From contig CBDFGK010000002.1 in assembly GCA_965247075.1 (NCBI GenBank), positions 868,001 to 932,000 on the forward strand: 64,000 bases of DNA, read 5' to 3'. The translations under genes and the position numbers were made by a program. This stretch comes from CBDFGK01 sp965247075. Lineage in GTDB: Bacteria > Pseudomonadota > Gammaproteobacteria > Pseudomonadales > Halieaceae. Shown in pieces: positions 26,669 to 36,080 of this stretch; position 1 is the first letter of the stretch; each line of letters starts with the position of its first letter. Under the pieces are notes generated by a model. It saw nothing but the letters and a program-made list of their open reading frames with translations, ran no database searches and was not told the origin of the DNA.

Positions 26669-28212
26669 GTCTGAGCCGACGCCTGACCCTGTCGCTACTG
26701 GCTATCCTGCTGATTTTTTCGCTCACGGTCGGCACACACTTCTGGGGAAGCTTCGCTCGAACTGAAAGCATGACCGCCTACAGACAATCCATCAGCGCTC
26801 AACAGTTGGCGACCAGTATCGGCCAACAACTTGAAGAGCAACGCAAACAAATACTGGTTTTGGCTACCCTGCGAGATACGGCAGAAGACAAGCTCAGCGA
26901 GGAAGATCGCGACCAGGGTGAAAGCAATATTGAGAGTATCTCCAATGCAATTCGCCGGCTGGGCAGCTCCACCCACGACGTTACCAAGCCTCAGTATGAT
27001 GCGCTGTTAAGAGCCAGTCTGGAATTGCTACCGGCCTGGCAAAACTTTTACCGCACCTACAACGATGACAATTGGGAGTCGCCCTTCTTTTCGCCAAACC
27101 TGCCCGTGGATTATGAAACCGTTCGGCAGCGTCTGCTGGCACTGGAAGCCAGACAGAGTTTTATCGCCGGGCAACAGGCAGCCATCATAGACCGAACCAT
27201 AGCACTGACCGACAGTATTACCGCCATAAGTTTTTTCGCATCAATCTTCCTCAGTAGCACACTGGGCTTTTTTCTGATTCGCTATACCAACACCTCGTTT
27301 GGCAGGCTGAAAACAGGCACACTGCGCATCGGTAGTGGCAACCTGAATTATCGAATCGACAATATCGAAGATACTGGCGAGTTCGGCGACCTTGCCGCCG
27401 CTTTCAACGACATGTCAGACAAGTTACGCAATGCCAGTGAGGCTGTCAGGCAGGCCAAGGAACATGCGGACCAGGCCAACCAGGCGAAAAGCAACTTCCT
27501 GGCCAATGTCAGCCATGAATTGCGCACCCCCCTCAACGCCATTATTGGCTACGGAGAAATGCTGTTCGACGAACTTGAGGACGGCACTGCTATAGATCGC
27601 CCGCAGTTTCAGACAGACCTTGAAAAAATTACCCTGTCGGGAAAGCAACTGCTCGCCCTGATCAACGACATTCTCGATCTGTCAAAAATAGAAACAGGCA
27701 AAATGACCGTACACCCCGAAGAGTTCGATCCGGGTGCATCCCTACAGGAAGTCTGTGAGATCATTGGCCCGCTGCTGAAAAAGAATGGCAACACGCTGGC
27801 AATACAGGGCGACGGGGGCTTACCCGCCTTTTACAACGACGCCACCAAATTTCGCCAGGTATTTTTAAATTTACTCAGCAATGCCAACAAGTTTACTGAC
27901 GTTGGCCAAATACGGGTTCGCGTAGAAACCCTGCCAGAAGATGGGACTCGCAGAGTGTTCAGCGTCAGCGACACGGGCATTGGCATGACGCTGGAACAAC
28001 AGGCAACAATCTTTGACGCTTTCATTCAGGCAGAAACTTCAACCAGCAAGAATTATGGCGGCACTGGCCTGGGACTGGCAATCTGTAAAGATTACTGCGA
28101 ATTAATGGGTGGAGATATCAGCGTGGAAAGTGTACCGGGACGCGGTACTACTTTCCGGGTGAGCCTACCGGTTCGGATTCCCGCCCCAGAGTCAAGTCCC
28201 GCAACCGCTTGA
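26665..28212 (+). CDS. Membrane sensor histidine kinase
   Basis: 515 aa, GTG start overlapping the receiver gene. Transmembrane helices at about residues 8-28 and 184-206 flank a periplasmic sensor region of about 155 residues. HAMP at about 207-260 and a short coiled coil follow. Then come HisKA with His284 in NVSHELRTPLNAIIGYGEML and a HATPase with N-box LNLLSNANKFTD, G1 DTGIGM and G2 GGTGLGLAI. No attached receiver. Likely phosphorylates the two upstream receivers. Its last 65 bp overlap the convergent lipoprotein gene. Confidence 0.92.
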   Translation: MSLSRRLTLSLLAILLIFSLTVGTHFWGSFARTESMTAYRQSISAQQLATSIGQQLEEQRKQILVLATLRDTAEDKLSEEDRDQGESNIESISNAIRRLGSSTHDVTKPQYDALLRASLELLPAWQNFYRTYNDDNWESPFFSPNLPVDYETVRQRLLALEARQSFIAGQQAAIIDRTIALTDSITAISFFASIFLSSTLGFFLIRYTNTSFGRLKTGTLRIGSGNLNYRIDNIEDTGEFGDLAAAFNDMSDKLRNASEAVRQAKEHADQANQAKSNFLANVSHELRTPLNAIIGYGEMLFDELEDGTAIDRPQFQTDLEKITLSGKQLLALINDILDLSKIETGKMTVHPEEFDPGASLQEVCEIIGPLLKKNGNTLAIQGDGGLPAFYNDATKFRQVFLNLLSNANKFTDVGQIRVRVETLPEDGTRRVFSVSDTGIGMTLEQQATIFDAFIQAETSTSKNYGGTGLGLAICKDYCELMGGDISVESVPGRGTTFRVSLPVRIPAPESSPATA

Positions 28213-28738
28213 TGGCGGCCTCCCGTTTTTGTAGTTCCTTGCGCAAGCCCCTGTTGCCCTGTTTGAGCTGATCTATCTGGCGCTGCATATCAAAAAAGGT
28301 TACCAGTGAATCGCGCATGACTAAAACCTTGCCGTGCAATTCCAGATCGGAATCTGTATCGCGCTGCAATTGCGCGTAACTTTCAGCGGCGGCTTGACGA
28401 TCAAATATAGGGCTGTCTGGCAAGATACTCAGGTAGGCAATGGCTATTCTCGCTTCGGCCTCGGCAGTCGGGGATTGCTCGATGCGTTGGTAACGCTGAA
28501 AGTATTGCAACGACTCCAGGTACTCGCCGGCCTCAAGCGTATTGAAGCCCTTCTCCAAAAATGTATAGTCCTGTTTTTTTTGTGTGCACTGACATTCGGA
28601 TTGTGACTGCTGCGGCAGGTTCAAGGTAATTTCAGGTACAGGCTCGTCCGCCGCAGCCGGGGTGTTTTGCCGCGGCGTGCCGCCACAGCCCCCCACCAGC
28701 AATATCAAAGCCAAACCTGATACGATTCTCAGTAACAT
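28148..28738 (-). CDS. TPR-like lipoprotein
   Basis: 196 aa from the ATG at 28738: signal sequence and lipobox LLVGGCGG (Cys18), then a Pro-rich linker, then helical repeats (EKGFNTLEAGEYLESLQYFQ, residues about 61-80) typical of tetratricopeptide folds, and a C-terminal coiled coil (QRQIDQLKQGNRGLRKELQK). It resembles QseG-type lipoproteins found next to kinases, but the similarity is structural only. It is convergent with, and overlaps, the kinase gene, and follows lysS. Confidence 0.7.
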   Translation of the reverse strand: MLLRIVSGLALILLVGGCGGTPRQNTPAAADEPVPEITLNLPQQSQSECQCTQKKQDYTFLEKGFNTLEAGEYLESLQYFQRYQRIEQSPTAEAEARIAIAYLSILPDSPIFDRQAAAESYAQLQRDTDSDLELHGKVLVMRDSLVTFFDMQRQIDQLKQGNRGLRKELQKREAAIKRLRDLTLGRESEPVGSPGK

Positions 28739-28749
28739 ACCGGCACAGT

Positions 28750-30255
28750 CTAGCACTCGGGCCGCATATGCGGAAACAGCAATACATCCCTGATCGAAGG
28801 GGAATCGGTGAAAAACATCACCAGGCGGTCTATTCCTATGCCCTCGCCTGCGGTCGGCGGCATTCCGTACTCCAGTGCGGTAATGTAATCTTCATCATAA
28901 TGCATGGCCTCTTCGTCACCGGCTTCCTTCCCGGCGACTTGTGCCCGCAACCGCTCGGCCTGATCCTCTGCATCATTTAGCTCTGAAAAACCATTGGCCA
29001 GTTCTCGACCGGCCAGGAAGAATTCAAATCGATCAGTCACCAAGGGGTCGGCATCGCTACGCCTGGCCAGTGGCGATACTTCGGTTGGATAAGCGGTGAT
29101 AAACGTGGGCTGATCCAGGCGGTGCTCCACTGTTTTTTCAAATATTTCAATTTGAACCTTGCCCAGACCCCAGTTGTTCTTGAGGGGAATACCCAGCGAC
29201 CCGGCAATTTTCCCGGCGGCCTGCTCATCGGCCAGCTCAGTAGCGGATATGTTGTCATTGAAATGAAGTATGGAGTCAAACACACTCATGCGCGTAAACG
29301 GCTTGTCCAGGTCATAGGCGGTGCCCTGATAGTCAAAACCGGTAGTTCCCCGGACATCCATCGCTATCTGGCGCAGCATCTTCTCGGTCAGGTCCATCGC
29401 GTCCCGGTAATCCGCATAGGCCCAATAGAACTCGAGCATGGTGAATTCCGGATTGTGCCTGGTGGAGAGACCCTCATTGCGAAAATTGCGGTTGATTTCA
29501 AACACGCGTTCAAAACCACCGACCGTCAAACGCTTTAGGTACAGCTCTGGCGCTATGCGCAAATACATATCCCGGTTGAGGGCATTGTGATGGGTCACAA
29601 ACGGCCTGGCGGCGGCGCCGCCGGGAATAACCTGCATCATTGGGGTCTCCACTTCCATGAAGTCCCTGTCCTGCATAAAGCGGCGAATTGAGTCTACAAT
29701 TTGTGAACGCTGTCGAAACACTTCCCGTGAAGCGGGGTTTACGATCAAGTCAACATAACGTCGGCGATAGCGCATCTCCCGGTCAGACAGACCGTGGTAC
29801 TTGTCAGGCAGCGGCCGCAACGACTTGGTCAGCAGACGCGCCTGCTCCATATTGATATACAGATCGCCTTTGCCGGAACGATTTATCGGCCCGACGGCTG
29901 CGACAATGTCACCGAGGTCCCAGGTTTTTATCGCGGCCAACTCCTGTTCGGAAAGAACCTTGCGATTGACATAGAGCTGAATCTCGCTGTGCTCATCCTG
30001 AATCAGCAAAAAAGCGCCGCGATTTCTGATCAGGCGACCACACACTGAAAATACTTCAGCGGCCTCTTCCAGCGCCTGCTTTTCTGCGTCTGCATAGTCA
30101 CGCTGCAATTCGGCAGCCGTGGCGGTACGCCTGAAGTCGTTCGGGAAGGCATTACCCTGCTCCCTGAGCTGCGCGAGTTTGGCCCGGCGCTCTGCGATCA
30201 ACCTGTTGTCGTCCAATGCGGTAGACTGCTGTTGCTGTCGTGTTTGTTCTGACAT
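28750..30255 (-). CDS. lysS: Lysyl-tRNA synthetase, class II
   Basis: 501 aa. The frame extends to 30297, but the ATG at 30255 (MSEQTRQQ) matches the family length. N-terminal OB-fold anticodon-binding domain with VCGRLIRNRGAFLLIQDEHS, then class II catalytic motifs: VETPMMQVIPGGAAARPF (motif 1/2 area), RVFEINRNFRNEGLSTRHNP (motif 2) and GIGIDRLVMFFTDS (motif 3). Lies 13 nt downstream of prfB, the conserved prfB-lysS pair. Confidence 0.97.
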   Translation of the reverse strand: MSEQTRQQQQSTALDDNRLIAERRAKLAQLREQGNAFPNDFRRTATAAELQRDYADAEKQALEEAAEVFSVCGRLIRNRGAFLLIQDEHSEIQLYVNRKVLSEQELAAIKTWDLGDIVAAVGPINRSGKGDLYINMEQARLLTKSLRPLPDKYHGLSDREMRYRRRYVDLIVNPASREVFRQRSQIVDSIRRFMQDRDFMEVETPMMQVIPGGAAARPFVTHHNALNRDMYLRIAPELYLKRLTVGGFERVFEINRNFRNEGLSTRHNPEFTMLEFYWAYADYRDAMDLTEKMLRQIAMDVRGTTGFDYQGTAYDLDKPFTRMSVFDSILHFNDNISATELADEQAAGKIAGSLGIPLKNNWGLGKVQIEIFEKTVEHRLDQPTFITAYPTEVSPLARRSDADPLVTDRFEFFLAGRELANGFSELNDAEDQAERLRAQVAGKEAGDEEAMHYDEDYITALEYGMPPTAGEGIGIDRLVMFFTDSPSIRDVLLFPHMRPEC

Positions 30256-30268
30256 TGCTATTCCTGTG

Positions 30269-31367
30269 TTACAGCCCCTGTTTGAGAGAGGCCTCAATGA
30301 ACATATCTATATTGCCGTCCAGAACGGCTTGGGTGTTGGAGGTTTCGATGCCGGTTCTCAGGTCTTTGATGCGCTGATCATCCAATACATACGAGCGAAT
30401 CTGGCTGCCCCAGCCAATATCGGACTTGGTATTTTCCACGGCCCGGGCCGCTTCACTGCGCTTTAACATCGCCAACTCGTACAAGCGAGCTCGCAACATT
30501 TTCCAGGACTTGTCGCGATTCTGGTGCTGGGAGCGTTCACTTTGGCACTGTACCACGATACCGCTTGGCTCATGGGTCAGACGAACGGCCGAATCGGTTT
30601 TGTTGACATGCTGACCACCCGCGCCTGAGGCCCGGTAGGTGTCGGTCCGAACATCGGCGGGATTAATTTCGATCTCAATGCTATCGTCGATTTCCGGCGA
30701 CACGAAAACTGAACTGAACGAGGTATGTCTGCGGCTGCCGGAATCAAATGGAGATTTGCGTACCAGGCGGTGCACACCGGTTTCGGTTCTCAGCCAGCCA
30801 AAAGCATAGTCTCCCTCGAAGCGGATGGTCGCGCTCTTTATACCGGCCACCTCACCGGAGGAAACCTCCTCCAGAGTCGTTTTGAACTGCTTGGCTTCGC
30901 CCCAGCGCAAAAACATGCGCAACAGCATTTCCGCCCAATCCTGCGCCTCAGTACCACCCGACCCCGCCTGGATATCCAGGTAGGCATTCTTGGCGTCCAT
31001 GGGTCCGCAGAACATGCGTCGAAACTCAAGTTGCTCCAACTGACTGACCAGGGCAGCGATTTCGGTCTCTATCTCAGCCACGGCGGGCTCGTCATCTTCC
31101 TCCGCTGCCATCTCCAACAGATCGCGGGCGTCCGCACTGCCGCGAGCGAGCTGCTCGAGTGTGTGTACAACCTTTTCCAGCTCGGCGCGCTCCCGGCCTA
31201 ACTCCTGGGCACGCTCCGGTTGTTCCCAGACACGGGGTTCGGCCAGTTCCAGCTCTACCTCAGCGAGTCTGTCCTGGCGATGAGCGTAGTCAAAGATACC
31301 CCCGGAGCACTTCTGTGCGCTGGTCGATATCTTTGAGGGTTTGCACCAGCGGGTTAATTTCCAACAT
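30269..31367 (-). CDS. prfB: Peptide chain release factor 2 (programmed +1 frameshift)
   Basis: Recognises UGA and UAA stop codons. Translation starts at the ATG at 31367 (MLEINPLVQTLKDI) and reaches an in-frame TGA at 31290-31292 after 25 codons. The context GGGGGTATCTTTGAC is the classic RF2 frameshift site, with an internal Shine-Dalgarno just before CTT-TGA. A +1 shift continues LDYAHRQDRLAEVELEL to 30269, giving 365 aa, equal to E. coli RF2. The GGQ motif is in GASGAGGQHVNKTDSAVRLT. The site makes RF2 autoregulate: low RF2 favours shifting. Confidence 0.97.
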
Positions 31368-31412
31368 GTATACCTTGGCCGATAACGTAGGGCGCGCATT
31401 ATAATGCAGTGT

Positions 31413-32483
31413 CTAAAACCGGTTCAATACCATGGCAATCAGCAATATTTGTGGCAAGCTCACCAACGGCAGAAACAGGGCTATTTTCCACGACCCGGTT
31501 GTATCGCGCAGGGACATAATTTCAGTGTAGTCTGTGGATACACCGGCCATAAGAAAGGTAAATGCGTTGCCTGGCGCGCTGGCCCGATTCATCAAGTCGG
31601 CCGCCACCGGCGTGGAGCCCTCGGAGCACACTTCAATAATGGTGGCCGCCATCACCGTCATCCACAGCCCCGCCATGCTGGCGCCAAACCAGGTGGCAAA
31701 CATCTCCGCCGGCACCAGGGTGCGAATGGCGGTAGCCAGTAGTATACCGAACAGACCCCAGCGTATAACCACCCGCGAGCCGGCGAATCCGTCCGCCAGC
31801 AAGCGTCCCATCCCGGCCACGCTAAACGACCAGTCGCCGCGAAATTCTTCCCACAGAGCAGAGCAGGCCGACTCTTTGTTCAATAAAGCCCGATGGGGGT
31901 TTTCAGGCAAGGTGCCGCGCCCTACCAGGCCATCAAAAATACACCCCGAGATAAGACCGATAATGAGCGAAAGCAGTATGAACAATACGGTCCATCCCAC
32001 ACCGATCAGCCCAAACAGGATCAGCGTCAGGGAAAAAGAGTTCCAGGGGCTGGCCAGCAAAAATGCCATCACTTGCCCCACACTGGCGCCACGCTCATAC
32101 AGCTTCATGCCGACGGCGAGAATGCCGTGGCTGCATAAATCCAGCAAAACACCCGCCATGGTTGCTCGCAGCAAGGACCGGAAGCCCTTTTCATGGCCCA
32201 GCACCGACATCACCAGATCGCGCGGGATTCTGGCCAGCAGGCCGACGAAAATAATGCCCAGCGCAATACCCCACCACATTTTGTTGAACAGCTCTACGAC
32301 ACCGTGGGCCAGTGTCGCCAATTGCATGGTCTGGCCACCGGCGTGCGGCAATACCAGTCCGAGCACATACAACACTGTAACGGAGCCAATACAAAACCAG
32401 AGCAACAGGTCGGCCTTCCTGGCCGGTGTTTCCGTGGCGCAACCAGCATCGACCGGAGCACTGGTCTCGCAGCAATCACTCAT
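31413..32483 (-). CDS. Metal-efflux-type permease (SO_0444/ArsP-like)
   Basis: 356-aa integral membrane protein with about 8-10 helices in two halves, the predicted permease (DUF318/ArsP) fold. Half signatures are DLCSHGILAVGMKLYERGAS and EVCSEGSTPVAADLMNRASA, each with a Cys in a membrane helix. The N-terminus MSDCCETSAPVDAGCA has a CC pair and a third Cys that could bind metal. It overlaps the upstream cueR-like gene by 4 nt. A Cu or Zn efflux role is inferred from the SO_0444 family and the regulator. Confidence 0.75.
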   Translation of the reverse strand: MSDCCETSAPVDAGCATETPARKADLLLWFCIGSVTVLYVLGLVLPHAGGQTMQLATLAHGVVELFNKMWWGIALGIIFVGLLARIPRDLVMSVLGHEKGFRSLLRATMAGVLLDLCSHGILAVGMKLYERGASVGQVMAFLLASPWNSFSLTLILFGLIGVGWTVLFILLSLIIGLISGCIFDGLVGRGTLPENPHRALLNKESACSALWEEFRGDWSFSVAGMGRLLADGFAGSRVVIRWGLFGILLATAIRTLVPAEMFATWFGASMAGLWMTVMAATIIEVCSEGSTPVAADLMNRASAPGNAFTFLMAGVSTDYTEIMSLRDTTGSWKIALFLPLVSLPQILLIAMVLNRF

Positions 32484-32881
32484 TGCTGCACTCCTTCAGC
32501 CACCAGCCCCTCAAGAATTGCGCATTCCGGTCCCTCATCGCCGCTGCACTGGCTGGCCAGTTCCTGCAATATGGCGTTCATGCTCTGTAATTCGCCGATG
32601 TGCTCTTCAATGCGCCGGCACTTTTCCAATACCAGTTGTTTAACATGCGCGCTCTGCCGCTGGGGATTGCGATAAATACTGAGTAGCTGGCGACATTCTT
32701 CAATGGAAAAACCCACCGTGCGTGCACGGTGGATAAAGCGCAATTCCGCCAGATTGGATTCGTTGTAGATGCGATAGCCATTGGTGTCCCGCTGCGCGGA
32801 TGCTATCAATTCAATCTGCTCGTAATAACGGATGGTTTTGCTGGACAATCCGCTGCTGCTTGCGGCTTTTGAAATATTCAT
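32480..32881 (-). CDS. cueR: CueR-like MerR-family copper-sensing regulator
   Basis: 133 aa: N-terminal MerR winged helix (ISKAASSSGLSSKTIRYYEQ), a dimerisation helix, and a C-terminal metal loop CSGDEGPEC. Cys112, Cys120 and Ser77 fall at the positions these residues occupy in E. coli CueR, the pattern of monovalent (Cu+, Ag+) sensors. It is the first gene of a two-gene operon with the permease and has a typical MerR-type promoter in front. Confidence 0.85.
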   Translation of the reverse strand: MNISKAASSSGLSSKTIRYYEQIELIASAQRDTNGYRIYNESNLAELRFIHRARTVGFSIEECRQLLSIYRNPQRQSAHVKQLVLEKCRRIEEHIGELQSMNAILQELASQCSGDEGPECAILEGLVAEGVQQ

Positions 32882-32908
32882 GGCGCTGTCCTGATGGCTA
32901 CTAAAGCC

Positions 32909-32939
32909 AATCTAAACCCTCCAGCTACTGGAAGGTCAA
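32909..32939 (-). promoter_or_regulatory. CueR/MerR-type promoter-operator
   Basis: On the minus strand TTGACC (32939-32934) and TAGATT (32914-32909) are separated by 19 bp, the overlong spacer that MerR proteins remodel. The spacer holds the dyad CCTTCCAGTAGCTGGAGGG, very close to known CueR operators. It lies 27 bp before the cueR start, so the operon is autoregulated. Confidence 0.8.
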
Positions 32940-32942
32940 GCC

Positions 32943-34679
32943 TTATTCCACCCGCTCTAAATGCTCAACCAGTAATTGCAATCGTTCCTCACCGCGGAAA
33001 TAATTACAATCCAGCTTATAGGCCAGCCTAACCTGCTCCAACTCCTCACAGGGCCATGACTCCAGATCGACATTAAAGGCGATGGCATCTAACAGTTTGC
33101 TGTCATCTTCAGGCGGGTGCACCACCAGCTTCAAGTGGCGTTCCCCAACCAGTCGCTGCTGCACGATATTGAAAACGCCATCAAATACCGGCTCGGGAAA
33201 ATACTGCCCCCAGGGACTGGCATAGCGCAGCTCCCTGGCCAGCTTCAGGCCCAGATCCGAGTGTTCCAGTTCACCGTCAGAATCGACTACCGCTGCCAAC
33301 TCAACACCAGCCAGTCGCTGCGCGACTACGGTGGTAAAACTGCTCTGAAATAGCGCCAGATTCTCCTCGGCGAGAGACAGGCCCGCTGCCATCGCGTGGC
33401 CACCGAACTTGTCTATAAGGCCGGGGTGCAGGGTAGATACCCGTTCCAATGCGTCGCGAATATGCAAACCGGCAATGGAGCGGGCAGAACCTTTGACAAG
33501 TCCATCATCAGTGCGGGCAAATGCTATCACGGGCCGGTGCAGCCGATCCTTGATGCGCGCTGCGACGATTCCCACCACACCCTGGTGCCAATCGGGTTCG
33601 TACAGGCACACGGCGGCGGGAACTTCATCGCCATGGCTGGTGAAATACTGCTGAAGTATCTGCAATGCCTGTTGCTGCATACCCTTTTCGATTTGTTGCC
33701 GATCACGATTCAGGCTGCTGAGCTGTTGCGCATAACGGCGCGCACTACTGTCATCTTCTGCCAGCAGGCAGGCAATGCCGATGGACATGTCATCGAGCCG
33801 CCCGGCGGCGTTAAGCCGCGGCGCCACCCCAAAGGAAAGATCAGCGGCAACCAACCGCTGTCCAGGCCGGGCAGCAACCTCCAGTAAGGCGCTGATACCC
33901 GGTCGGGTCTTGCCGGCGCGTATGCGGCGCAAACCCTGCTCTACCAGTATGCGGTTGTTGTAATCCAGCGGCACGACATCGGCGACCGTACCCAGGGCCA
34001 CTAAATCCAGGACTTCGGCCAGGTTGGGGGGCGGAATTTTTGCCTGTTCAAACCAGCCGCGTCTGCTTAGCTCAGCGCGCAGCGCCGACATCACGTAGAA
34101 GATAACTCCCACTCCAGCCAGGTTTTTGCTGGGAAACTCACAGCCGTGCTGGTTTGGATTGACGATCACATCAGCCGCCGGTGTGTGGATACCGGGCAGG
34201 TGGTGATCTGTCACCAGGGTCTTGATACCAAGCTCAGCGGCCAGGGCTACCCCTTCGATACTGGAGATACCGGTATCGACAGTAACAATAAGTGATGGTT
34301 TATCAGCCGCGGCCAGTTCTACTATTTCCGGTGTGAGGCCGTAGCCGTATTCAAAGCGATTGGGAACCAGGAAGCGCGGATCGACAGCACCCATTGCCCG
34401 CAGCGCTGTAATGGCAAGCGCTGTACTGGTGGCGCCGTCTGCATCAAAATCACCGACCACCAATATGCACTGGCGCTGCTGTACACAATCTGCCAGCAAC
34501 TCCCCGGCCTGGCTCACGCCGCGCAGCAAGTGCGGCGACAGCAGACTATCGAGCTTGTGCTCGATTTGAATGGTGGCGGTTATGCCCCGATTGGCAAATA
34601 CTCGCGCCAACACCGGGTGGACATCTGCCAGGGCAGAGTCAGGCTCTGCACCCGGACGCCGCCGGATGCGTTCAGGCAT
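32943..34679 (-). CDS. recJ: Single-stranded-DNA exonuclease RecJ
   Basis: 5'-3' ssDNA exonuclease of recombination and mismatch repair, 578 aa. DHH-family motifs: VVGDFDADGATSTALAIT (motif I), VTVDTGISS (motif II), VTDHHLPG (motif III, DHH) and the DHHA1 motif GGHAMAAGLSL near residue 430. An OB-like domain follows. The start overlaps the thrC stop by 8 nt. Confidence 0.96.
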   Translation of the reverse strand: MPERIRRRPGAEPDSALADVHPVLARVFANRGITATIQIEHKLDSLLSPHLLRGVSQAGELLADCVQQRQCILVVGDFDADGATSTALAITALRAMGAVDPRFLVPNRFEYGYGLTPEIVELAAADKPSLIVTVDTGISSIEGVALAAELGIKTLVTDHHLPGIHTPAADVIVNPNQHGCEFPSKNLAGVGVIFYVMSALRAELSRRGWFEQAKIPPPNLAEVLDLVALGTVADVVPLDYNNRILVEQGLRRIRAGKTRPGISALLEVAARPGQRLVAADLSFGVAPRLNAAGRLDDMSIGIACLLAEDDSSARRYAQQLSSLNRDRQQIEKGMQQQALQILQQYFTSHGDEVPAAVCLYEPDWHQGVVGIVAARIKDRLHRPVIAFARTDDGLVKGSARSIAGLHIRDALERVSTLHPGLIDKFGGHAMAAGLSLAEENLALFQSSFTTVVAQRLAGVELAAVVDSDGELEHSDLGLKLARELRYASPWGQYFPEPVFDGVFNIVQQRLVGERHLKLVVHPPEDDSKLLDAIAFNVDLESWPCEELEQVRLAYKLDCNYFRGEERLQLLVEHLERVE

Positions 34680-36069
34680 TAATGTTGCCGGTCATAAACG
34701 TATGCACAGCGCCCAGATTGTTTGCCAGCACCTGGTAGCGTTCCTCCCGTTCAAACAGGTCGGCCATATGATGCGGCAAAGCAGGCAATTCCTTTACACC
34801 TGCCTCGGCTACGGCTTGTGGAAATTTGGCCGGGTGCGCCGTTGCCAGCGTAACCATTGGCACCGCTGCATGGCGACGGCAATCGCGGGCTGCTTTCACA
34901 CCGATAGCAGAATGTGGATCCAGCAGGTACTCATTGCGAGCACAGACATCGGCAATCAGGGCGCAGGTTTCTTCATCACTGACACACTGGCTGTCAAACA
35001 TCAGACGGGCACGACTCATAGCCTGCTCTGACAGGCTAATGTCCTCATTTTGAAAGCGTTCCAGCAGCTCCGCCACCGCCGCACCGTCCCTGTCATACAA
35101 ATCAAACAACAGGCGCTCGAAATTGCTGGATTCGGAAATATCCATGCTCGGCGAGAGCGTGTGGTGCAAGCCGGTACGCGCGTAGGTACCGGTTGTCATA
35201 ATACGATGCAGCACGTCATTACGGTTGGTGGCAATGATGAGCTGATCTATAGGCAGACCCATTTGGCCAGCCAGGTAACCGGCAAAAATATCACCAAAGT
35301 TGCCGGTGGGCACAGAAAATGCGACTCGGCGGGCCGGCCCGCCCAGCGCCACGGCAGCGTAAAAGTAGTAGACGATTTGAGCCATGATGCGAGCCCAGTT
35401 AATAGAGTTAACCGCCACCAGGCTGCGATCTTCGGTCAGGAAAGAACGGTCATTGAAGCTGGCTTTAACCATGGCCTGGCAATCATCAAAATTGCCCTCT
35501 ACAGCAATGTTGTGAATATTATCACCCGCCACCGTAGTCATCTGCCGACGCTGTACGTCGGAGACACGCCCCTGTGGGTGCAAGATAAAGATATCTATAT
35601 GCTTGCAACGGCGACAACCTTCGATAGCTGCCGAGCCGGTGTCACCGGAGGTAGCGCACATGATCACCACCTTGCGATGTTGACGCTCCAACACGTAATC
35701 CAGCAAGCGACCCAGCATTTGCAAGGCAAAGTCCTTAAAGGCCAATGTCGGTCCGTGAAAAAGCTCCAACACCCACTCGTTGGCACCCAATTGCACTAGC
35801 GGGGCTACTGCTCCGTGCCGGAACTCGCTATAGCAGTCGTTGATCATGTCCGCCAGATCCTGCTCCGGTATACAGTCACCGACAAACGGCCGCATTATGG
35901 TGAGTGCCAGTTCCGAATAGCTCATGCCGGCCATAGCAGCGATTTCCTCGCTGGAAAAGCTGGGCACACGATCGGGCACATAGAGACCGCCATCTGAGGC
36001 CAAACCCGCTAGCAAGACCTCTTCAAAATTTAGTGCCGGCGCCTGGCCCCGTGTGCTGACGTACTTCAC
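34672..36069 (-). CDS. thrC: Threonine synthase
   Basis: PLP enzyme converting O-phosphohomoserine to threonine, 465 aa, fold type II. The PLP lysine is Lys112 in FHGPTLAFKDFALQ; MCATSGDTGSAAIEGC is the phosphate-binding region. It starts 11 nt after hom in the conserved hom-thrC-recJ order. Confidence 0.96.
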   Translation of the reverse strand: MKYVSTRGQAPALNFEEVLLAGLASDGGLYVPDRVPSFSSEEIAAMAGMSYSELALTIMRPFVGDCIPEQDLADMINDCYSEFRHGAVAPLVQLGANEWVLELFHGPTLAFKDFALQMLGRLLDYVLERQHRKVVIMCATSGDTGSAAIEGCRRCKHIDIFILHPQGRVSDVQRRQMTTVAGDNIHNIAVEGNFDDCQAMVKASFNDRSFLTEDRSLVAVNSINWARIMAQIVYYFYAAVALGGPARRVAFSVPTGNFGDIFAGYLAGQMGLPIDQLIIATNRNDVLHRIMTTGTYARTGLHHTLSPSMDISESSNFERLLFDLYDRDGAAVAELLERFQNEDISLSEQAMSRARLMFDSQCVSDEETCALIADVCARNEYLLDPHSAIGVKAARDCRRHAAVPMVTLATAHPAKFPQAVAEAGVKELPALPHHMADLFEREERYQVLANNLGAVHTFMTGNINA

Positions 36070-36080
36070 GCTCTATTCCC

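Noticed and set aside
31293..31399. prfB as a simple frame from 31399
   Set aside because: The N-terminal residues in that frame are not RF2-like; the true N-terminus is in the other frame and joined by the +1 shift.
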